From contig NZ_CP093397.1 of NCBI RefSeq assembly GCF_029027585.1, positions 2,345,405 to 2,409,404 of the forward strand: a DNA stretch of 64,000 nucleotides, read 5' to 3'. Below the pieces are notes generated by a model. It worked only from the letters and a program-made list of their open reading frames with translations, was not told the DNA's origin and did no database searches. Below, in pieces: positions 9,451-18,500 of this stretch; the stretch's first letter is position 1; every line of letters starts with the position of its first letter. Origin of the DNA: Sulfurimonas sp. (GTDB lineage Bacteria; Campylobacterota; Campylobacteria; Campylobacterales; Sulfurimonadaceae). The position numbers and the translations under genes were made by a program.

Positions 9451-11451
9451 GTAGATAACTCAGAGACTACAAATGAACAAGCAACTCAAACAAACTCAAA
9501 CCTTCAAGCAAATAACATAAATATAAACACTAAAGAAAAAACAAGCATAAAAGGTGCCGAGGTAAAAGCAAAAGACTCTCTAGTTATAAACACTAAAAAC
9601 CTAGAGGTAGCATCTGTACAAGACACAGCTAAAACAAGAAGTCACTCTATAGGAGTAAGTGCAGGATATGGAGGAGGAAGTCTAAGTAGCTTAGGAGCAA
9701 ACCAAAGTAAAGCTAACTCTAGATCTAAACAGACAATACTTACAAGCTTAACAGGAAACAAGGTAGATATAACTACAGCAAAAAACACTAAACTAAAAGG
9801 TGCAACTATAGCAGCACTAGATGCACAAGGAAATGACAACGGTAACTTAAACCTAAAAACAGAAACTCTAACAGCATCTAGCCTTAATAACACATACAAC
9901 TCTAAAAGTATGTCTATAGGAATACAATCAGGAGTAACAACAAGTAATTCTAAAAATATAAACAAAGGTATAGAAGGTGGAACAACAGAGATAGATGGAG
10001 TAAGTACAATAGCACTAGACTACTCAAACAACAGAACCAACTCAAAAACAAAAACACTTGCAACTCTAGGAAGTGGAAATATACAAATAGCAAACAAAGA
10101 AGATTCTGATACAAAAATGCTAAACAGAGATGCAAGTAACAATGAAGTAGATATTTACAACATCTCTAGTCATAAAGGTCTTAAGGGGGAGTTGGATACT
10201 AGGCTTCTTACAAAAGATGGACTAAATAGTATAAAAGAAGACCTAGAAAAAACAAAAAGAACAGGACAATCTTTAGCTGATGTTGCTACTAAAGATGAGT
10301 TTGAGTTAAAAGATACAGTTCAGCACTTGGATGAAGTTCTAAAAGACCTTGAGATTCAAAAACAGTTTGCACTTCAAAACGATGGTAAAGGTATAGAAAC
10401 ACTAAAAGGTGAAGGTTCTACAATAGAGCAAAAACAAGAAGCTATAAAACAATACGCAAAAATCTATGCTGATACTTATGGTATAAACATAGAAGAAGCA
10501 AATATAATTGCTACCAATAAGTTCGTAAAAGCTTCTCAGTACTCAAGTGATGGTAAAAAATCAACAATAGATATAAATGATAATGCTCAAAGAAATGCAA
10601 CAGACTACGCAAAAACTATGGGACATGAAGTAACACATGCTAGAATATCTCAAGGTACAACAAGAGATAGAGGAACTGAAAAACTAAATGAAGCATATGC
10701 AGATACAATGGGAAGCTATTCTGCTGATGGAATGGAGTTTAGTTCAAGTACATACAACAGTATAAATCTAAACTCAAAACTTAATACAAATAAGCATGTT
10801 CAGACGGCTAAGGATAAGAAGTTGTTGAGTAGTAATAATGCTAAGTTTATAAAAAGAGTAATAACTGATTCTAATAATGTTGAGTTTTCTACATTATCAA
10901 TAGGTGATTATGATAGATTTCAAAAAAATAATGAAAGGAATATAGAGAGATTAGAAACTTTAACTAAACAAGGAAAATCAGACTCTCAAGAAGCTCTAAA
11001 GCTAGTAAATACCATTAAAAAAGATACTAAAGAGTTAATACATTATGGAGTAACAAGAGAAGAAGTCGCAAACAATATACAAAATTTTAATAATAAAATT
11101 GATGATGGTAATTTAGAGTTTTTAGAGGTTGTGACAGCTGTAGGTGGAACAACAGTTATTAGTAAGAAAATTATCAAAGAAGTACATAAGTTAGATTTAG
11201 AAGTTGGAATAAAAGTGGATAATCTAATCAAAAACAAAGTGATTCCTGTTATTAAAAATGGATACTACAAAATTTCCAATAAATTTTTAGAAAACCCAAC
11301 AAAGTATACTAAAGGTGGGCTTGATGCTGTTGAGAGTTATTTGCCAGGAGTACCATCGGCTAGTAAGGTTGGTTATGGAACTTTACTAGGTAGTAAAATA
11401 TATGATAAGACAATAGAAGTATTAAATTCAGAGAACGAAAATGAAAAATAG
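9451..11451 (+). pseudogene. Orphan FHA/CdiA cassette 1, 3' part with unique toxin tip
   Basis: The reading frame emerges from the right end of IS copy A and continues FHA-2 sequence from VDNSETTNEQ. The nearest start is a TTG at 9430 inside the IS with no good ribosome site, so this is probably the detached 3' half of the cassette starting at 7687. The joint HKGLKGELDTRL is at 10171-10206. The HEVTH motif is at 10624-10638, followed by NEAYAD. The second joint NKHVQTAKDK is at 10789-10818. The last 210 residues are unlike copy 1 and are not recognised; they end YLPGVPSASKVGYGTLLGSK followed by a charged tail. The tip remains intact and is followed by an overlapping small ORF, so it could still serve as a donor of a new C-terminus for a full-length gene. 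Confidence 0.75.
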
Positions 11452-11800
11452 TTCAAAACTTTTTGATTATATTTTTAGCTTTATGTCTATAATATTGGGG
11501 GTTATTATATATATAGATAGACAAGCGAAAGATGCTTTTCGCGTGTATGACTTTAGTCAATACAATTTATATATTATTGTAAGTGCAAGTTTAATACTTT
11601 TTGGACTTATTTGGTTTTATACAACTTTTAAGAGCCACACAAAGTATAAACAAAACATAGAATTCTCCAAATGCCAAAACTGCAAAATAAGCTACCGATA
11701 CGAAACACTAAAAGATGGCATCTGTCCAACTTGCAATATAAAGACAATAGAAATAGACGAATATTATAAAAAGTATCCAGAAGAATTGGATGATATTTAA
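11441..11800 (+). CDS. Small membrane protein with zinc ribbon, candidate immunity protein of cassette 1
   Basis: 119 residues. It overlaps the end of the cassette 1 effector frame by 11 bases. Two transmembrane segments (about 8-25 and 43-62) are followed by a four-Cys zinc-ribbon-like module (CQNC ... CPTC, about 78-99) and an acidic tail. It is unrelated in sequence to the small protein after copy 1, but has the same position and also a membrane location. That fits one specific immunity gene per tip. No family is recognised. The immunity role is inferred from position only. Confidence 0.55.
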   Translation: MKNSSKLFDYIFSFMSIILGVIIYIDRQAKDAFRVYDFSQYNLYIIVSASLILFGLIWFYTTFKSHTKYKQNIEFSKCQNCKISYRYETLKDGICPTCNIKTIEIDEYYKKYPEELDDI

Positions 11801-11854
11801 ATATAGATTTAATTTATATTTTGCTAATAGTATTAATTATGATAAAATAATCAT

Positions 11855-12157
11855 ATGAATACAAGACAAGAAATTCTAGATTTTTTAAAATTAAATCAAT
11901 TATATATTAAAAAACATTATTCTCTTACAAAAATAGGTTTGTTTGGTTCGTTTGCTAGAAATGAGCAAAAAATTGATAGTGATATTGACCTGTTAATAGA
12001 GATTGAACAAGACGCAAAAAATATTTATGATTTAAAAAAATCTCTTTCAAAATACCTTACGAAAGCATTTGATAGAAATGTTGATATAGCACGAGAAAAG
12101 TACTTAAAACCTTATGCTAAAAATGAAATTTTGAAAGATACTATTTATGTCTATTAA
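11855..12157 (+). CDS. mntA: MntA-type antitoxin, minimal nucleotidyltransferase
   Basis: A 100-residue MNT-domain protein with the diagnostic GSx10DxD motif: G31-S32 ... D43-I-D45 in IGLFGSFARN...DSDIDLL. In characterised MntA/HepT pairs this protein transfers AMP groups from ATP onto a tyrosine of HepT and so silences it. It overlaps the following hepT by 11 bases, the usual arrangement. The pair lies between the immunity gene of cassette 1 and the second long exoprotein gene, and may stabilise the array. ATG at 11855 is the natural start, with the promoter-like TATGATAAAATAATC just upstream. Confidence 0.85.
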   Translation: MNTRQEILDFLKLNQLYIKKHYSLTKIGLFGSFARNEQKIDSDIDLLIEIEQDAKNIYDLKKSLSKYLTKAFDRNVDIAREKYLKPYAKNEILKDTIYVY

Positions 12158-12503
12158 AGTAAAATTTGAACTTTTATCACTTGTTGAAGCTATTGAAAAA
12201 GTAGAGTTATATTCTCAGGATTTTTCTAATGCAGATGATTTTTATCATGATCAGAAAAGTTTTGATGCCTCCATGATGCAATTTGTTATTATAGGGGAGT
12301 CTATTAACAGACTAGACAAAAGATTTAAGACTAAACATAATGAAATTCCTTGGCAAAAAATAAAAGACTTTAGAAATATAATTGCACATGACTATTTTGG
12401 TATAGATGCTGACGAAATATGGGATATTATTAAAAATAAAATATTACCTTTAAAGGAAAAAATAACCCTTCTTAGTGAAGAGTTTGAACCTACTAAATGG
12501 TAA
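12147..12503 (+). CDS. hepT: HepT-type HEPN ribonuclease toxin
   Basis: A 118-residue all-alpha HEPN protein (DUF86/HepT). It has the Rx4HxY motif as R76-NIIA-H81-D-Y83 (FRNIIAHDYFGID), where R and H form the RNase site and the Tyr is the AMPylation target of MntA. Its length matches the family. It is translationally coupled to mntA and ends 23 bases before the second long exoprotein gene, so it may be co-transcribed with it. Confidence 0.85.
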   Translation: MSIKVKFELLSLVEAIEKVELYSQDFSNADDFYHDQKSFDASMMQFVIIGESINRLDKRFKTKHNEIPWQKIKDFRNIIAHDYFGIDADEIWDIIKNKILPLKEKITLLSEEFEPTKW

Positions 12504-12526
12504 ATCTAAAAAGATAAACTCATAAA

Positions 12527-15500
12527 ATGAAAAAACTAACCCAAACCATATCACTACTAATCTCATACACTTTAATCTTCTTACCACTACACGCTGCTTC
12601 TATCCAAACAGATGGAAGTACAAACACCACACTTGACAAAGCAAGAAATAATGTACCTGTAGTAAATATAGCAAATCCTAATGCATCAGGACTCTCTCAC
12701 AATAAGTTTAGAGAGTACAATGTCCAGACGCAAGGTCTTATCCTAAATAACTCCAGAGATACAACTGTAAATACTCAACTAGGTGGTTTTATATTTGGTA
12801 ATAAAAACCTAACTTCAAATGCAAAAGTAATACTAAATGAAGTAACAAGTACCTCTAGAAGTAGACTAAATGGTTATACCGAAGTAGCAGGAAAAAGAGC
12901 AGACCTAGTCATAGCAAATCCAAATGGAATTAGTATAAATGGAGCAGGATTTATAAATACCTCTAGTGTAACTCTTAGTACAGGAACCCCTATTATAAAC
13001 AGAGGAAATTTAGAATCTTTTAACATACTTGGAGGAGATATAAGTATAGAAGGTAGTGGACTAGATGCCATGGGTTCAGATAGCACTTATATATATACTC
13101 ACTTTCTAAAACTAAATGCTGATATACATGCAAAAAACTTAGAAATTAAACTAGGTAAAAATAGTATAGATGCTAATACTAAACAAATCATATCTTCTAC
13201 AAATAGTAATGAAGTGACTTTATTTCTACTAGATTCATCTACACTAGGTGGAATGTACGCAAACAGAATCTCTCTTGTAGGAACAGATAAAGGTTTAGGA
13301 GTAAACCTACCACCTGAAGTCTTGGCATCTACTGGTGAGATATATATCACCAATGATGGAGATATAAAACTACAAAATGTAAAAGCAAAAACAGATATGA
13401 ATATAGATGCTAAAGATGCAGATATAACAATAGAAGATACAATAAAATCAGGTGTAGATATAACACTAAAAGCAAAAAACATCTCAAACAACGCTCTCAT
13501 AAACAGCTCAAACGATTTAACTATAACTTCTGATAATTTAACAAATAATAGAACTATGTTTAGTGGGAATGATATGTTTCTTTATACTAAAGATACTCTT
13601 TTAAATAATGAAGATGCAAATATATTTGCTGTAAATAACTTAACAATGTCAGCAAATATTTTAGATGAAAAAACAGTTAAAATTATAAATGACAGAGCTT
13701 CTATTCAGACACTTAATGGTGATATGAATCTATACGCAAATACTTTTGAGAATAGTGGTGAGAAAGCTGTAATAGGAACTAAGAGTATTGGTAGTTATGA
13801 TATAGAACTGTTTTTAAATGGAAATAATAATGAATATTATGACCATCTTTACTATCAAGATGATGGGCAAGGAGGCTCTAGAACAATATACACTTTAAAA
13901 TATACTTCTGATGTTTATAACGAATTAAAAAATGAGGGTAAGTACTATAACACTGTAAAAGATGAATGGAAATATGCTAGTGGAAGACTATTCTATGATG
14001 ATGAACATACATACTACGGAACACCTGTGGGACCAAGAGGATTGCTGATAAATGGGATATTTTATCCAGAATCTGAACTCATTAGAACCAAGAACCTTTA
14101 TTTACATCAGACATTCTTCACATACAAAGATAGGAGTGGATTAAATTTTGCAAATAATGATAAAAAGAAACCTATAGGTTATTATTATGATGATAATGAT
14201 GTTCATTCAAAGTTAAACAAAATTTACAAACAATTTAATCTTAATGTTCAAAAAAACACATCTTTATTGGGTCTTAGTTATTTCACTCTGCAACAGACAA
14301 GTCTTCCAAAGGAAACTCAAAGAAAATTCACAAATACAATTACAGAAGATGAACTTATCTCTTCTCCTAAGAAGTTCTCAAAACTCGCATCAGGAAAAAA
14401 CTTAAATATAAATGTTGATAATTTAAAAAACTACTATAGTGAAATATCAGCATCAGAAGATATAAACTTTTTAAACCCAACTGGAACTATAGATAATCTC
14501 TCAGAAACACTATATAGACACAATACTAAAACAGGAGAGTATTATTATGAGTGGGGGAAATCTGGAGGATTGTTTCCAAAATCAAAATATAAATGGGCAG
14601 CACTTCCAACAGATAAATCATCAAAAGTACTTGAAAAAATATTTTCAACGATACAAGCAGGTAAAAATATAACAGGAAGTTCAGGAACAGTCAGCAACGG
14701 CTATAAAGAAAATGCAGTCATTCCTAGTTCCACAGATGTAAATGAAGACGAGAATGATATTACTTATAAGAATTCAGATGGAACTACTATCATATCTATT
14801 CCAAAAGATAAGTTTGGTTTATTTGTAAAAACTAAAAATCCTTTATCTACTTTTTTAATAGAAACAAACCCAGAATTTGCACTCTATGAAAACTTTATTA
14901 GTAGTGATTATATTATGAGTCATATTGAGTATGATTCAGAAGCTACAACTAAACGACTAGGAGATGCTCTTTATGAAAATACTCTTATAAGAAAGAGTAT
15001 ATTTGCTCAAACAGGAAGAAGGTTTCTAAACAGTGATATTAAAAATGATAATGAGCAATTTAAATACTTGATGGATAATGCAATACAAGCAAATAAGTCA
15101 CTAGAACTAAGCCCAGGAATATCACTAAGTAAAGCTCAGATAAATGCACTTACACAAGATATAGTCTGGATGGAGGAACAAATAGTACAAGGAGAAAAAG
15201 TACTCGTTCCAGTTGTATATATAGCAAATGCAAATAATTTCAAACTTCAAGGTTCTCAAATAATTGCAGGAGATAGTCTAAACTTAAAAGTAGCAACTCT
15301 TAAAAATTCAGGAAGACTTGAAGCTGGAAAAAGTTTAAATATAGAGGCATCAGATAGTATTACAAATATAGATGGAAATATAAAAGCAAATGAAGATATA
15401 ACTCTAAAAGCAACTAATGATATATCAAATATAAGTGCAAATATAAAAGCTAAAAATATAAACTTAGCTTCTACCGATGGCTCTATTATAAACAAACGCT

Positions 15501-18500
15501 ATACCAAAAATGTTTCTTACAGTAGACTAAATGGTACAGATAATAAAGTTCTGATTGGTGAAGCTTCAAGTATACAAGCATCAAACTCTTTAAATATAGA
15601 AGCTAAGGATAAAGTATTAATTCAAGGTAGTAAGTTAGAAGCTAAAGATATAAATATTGAAGCTAAAGATGTTGAGATAGTAACAACTGTAGATAAAAAG
15701 GACTTTTCAGCAGGAAACTCTAAAAACTATGTCAAAGAAAAGTCTACGACACACTTAGCATCTAACATAAATGCTAAAAATATAAATATAAACTCTAAAG
15801 ATATGACAAGTATCAAAGGCTCAAATATAAATACAAGTGATAACTTAAATATTAAAGCAAAAAAAATAGATGTTTTAGCTGTTAATAACTTTACATACAA
15901 AGAAACAAAAGAGACAACTGAAGGCTTTTTAAGTTCAAGTTCTACTACAAATAAAAAGTCTACTTCTAGAAATGTTGCTGCATCATTAAATGCAACTAAT
16001 GTAAATTTAACAACTACTAAAGATGATATAGCTGTAGTTGGTTCAAACCTAGATGCTAAAGAAACTCTTGCCTTAGATAGCGCAAAAGATATAAATATAA
16101 AAGCTGGTTACAACATAGACTATAAAGATTCTAAAACTATAAAAACAAGTATGCTTAGTGGCAGTGATATTTTTAGTACTAGCATGGACAACATAGGTGC
16201 ACTTGATAAAACAGCCCAGTCTTCAAACTTAAAAGCTTCAAACATAACTCTAAAATCAAACACTGCAAACATAGAAGGTTCAAACTTAGAAGCTCAAAAA
16301 AGTATAGATATAGATGCTAGTGAGATAAACATACAAACAGCTAAAGAAGAACATAAAACATGGGAACAACATGAAAAAATATCTTTAACATTTAACCAAG
16401 CTGTAGAAGGGATTGGTAACCTTGGTTTAAGTATGGCTACACTAGGTCAGGCAGGTTCGAGTGAAGATGATGATGATATCATAAACATAAAAGCTTCTTA
16501 CTCTAAGACACAAGACCAAACCAACTCTATAAACAATGTAGCTTCAAATCTAAAAGCAAAAGAGAACCTCTCACTAAAAGCAAATAGTGGTGACATAAAT
16601 ATAAAAGGTTCAAACCTAGCTTCAGGAGGAAGTACAAGCCTAGAAGCAAGTAACAACATAAATATATTATCAGCCTATAACAAAGACAACCACAGCTATA
16701 AAGAAACAAGCGGTTATCTAGAGCTAAAAATAACATCAGATGAAGGACTAGAAACAGAGATAGACCTAACTCTAAAAGATGAACAAGAAGACTTTTCAAA
16801 TGCTATAGGCTCTACTATATCATCAAACGCAAACTTAATTCTAAAAAGTAAAAATGATACAAATATCATAGGAAGTGATTTAAGTAGTGGTGGAAGTACT
16901 ACTATGCAAACAGACGGTGAGTTAAAAATAGCAGCCGCTAAAAACACAAGCACAAAGTCAGTAGATAACCTAAATATACATATATATTCTGGAGGAATAC
17001 CAGAACTAGAACTAGGAGATGGACAACTAGAAGTAGAGCTTGGTCGTGCAACCCTAGATAAAATAAAAAAGACAACCATAGATACAACCGCTACTAAGTC
17101 AAATATTTCCTCGGATAAAGATATAGACCTAACAAGTGAAAAAAGTATATTAGTAGAAGGCTCAGACCTAGAAGCTAAAAAAGATGTAGTCCTAACAGCG
17201 AGTGAAGACATAACAATAAAAGAAACCAAAGAAACAAGTGAGATAGAGTCAGATGAGATACATGGAGTAGCAGTAGCAAAGTTTGTAATAAAAACAGAAT
17301 ATGTTGCACTTCATAAAGCAATATTAGCAGTCCAAGAAGCAAAAAAGACAATAGATAATGCAAAAGATAATTATGATGATTATAAAGATGAAGTAAAAAA
17401 ACAAGAGGGTTTATTTGCTAAAGTAAAACAAGATTACAAAAACAATGTAGGCTATATAGAACTAGTAGATGTAGAAGAGTTTGAAGAACTACTAGATGAC
17501 CTAAAAGAAGATGATAAATACTATAAAGCAAATATAGCCCTAGCCATAGTAACATTCACTACCAAACAACTAGCCCTTGTAGTCCAAATCACAAAAACAG
17601 CAACCGCTGCTTCTCAAACATACGGTACAGCACTAAGTGCATCTATAGAACTAGATATAGATGCTGTACAAACACAACTAGAAGAATATGCTCAAAAAAG
17701 CATAGCTTCTGGTGTAATGGGTGAGAGCATCACACTAAGAGCAAAAAATAAAGCAACAGTACAAGGAAGTACTCTACAAGCAAAAAACAACATAAACATA
17801 GATGCCACTTCAACAGATATACTAGCATCTAAAGACAACTATGATAAAAGCAAAGACACACAGCACCAACACCTAAACATAAGCATAGGAAGTTCAGGCT
17901 TTAGCATGAGCGGTAGTGTAGATAACTCAGAGACTACAAATGAACAAGCAACTCAAACAAACTCAAACCTTCAAGCAAATAACATAAATATAAACACTAA
18001 AGAAAAAACAAGCATAAAAGGTGCCGAGGTAAAAGCAAAAGACACTCTAGTTATAAACACTAAAAACCTAGAAGTAGCTTCTGTCCAAAACACAGCTAAA
18101 ACAAGAAGTCACTCCATAGGAGTAAGTGCAGGATATGGAGGGGGAAGTCTAAGTAGCTTAGGAGCAAACCAAAGTAAAGCTAACTCTAGATCTAAACAAA
18201 CAGTACTTACAAGCTTAACAGGTAACAAGGTAGATATAACTACAGCAAAAAACACTAAACTAAAAGGTGCAACTATAGCAGCACTAGATGCACAAGGAAA
18301 TGACAACGGTAACTTAAACCTAAAAACAGAAACTCTAACAGCATCTAGCCTTAATAACACATACAACTCTAAAAGTATGTCTATAGGAATACAATCAGGA
18401 GTAACAACAAGTAATTCTAAAAATATAAACAAAGGTATAGAAGGTGGAACAACAGAGATAGATGGAGTAAGTACAATAGCACTAGACTACTCAAACAACA

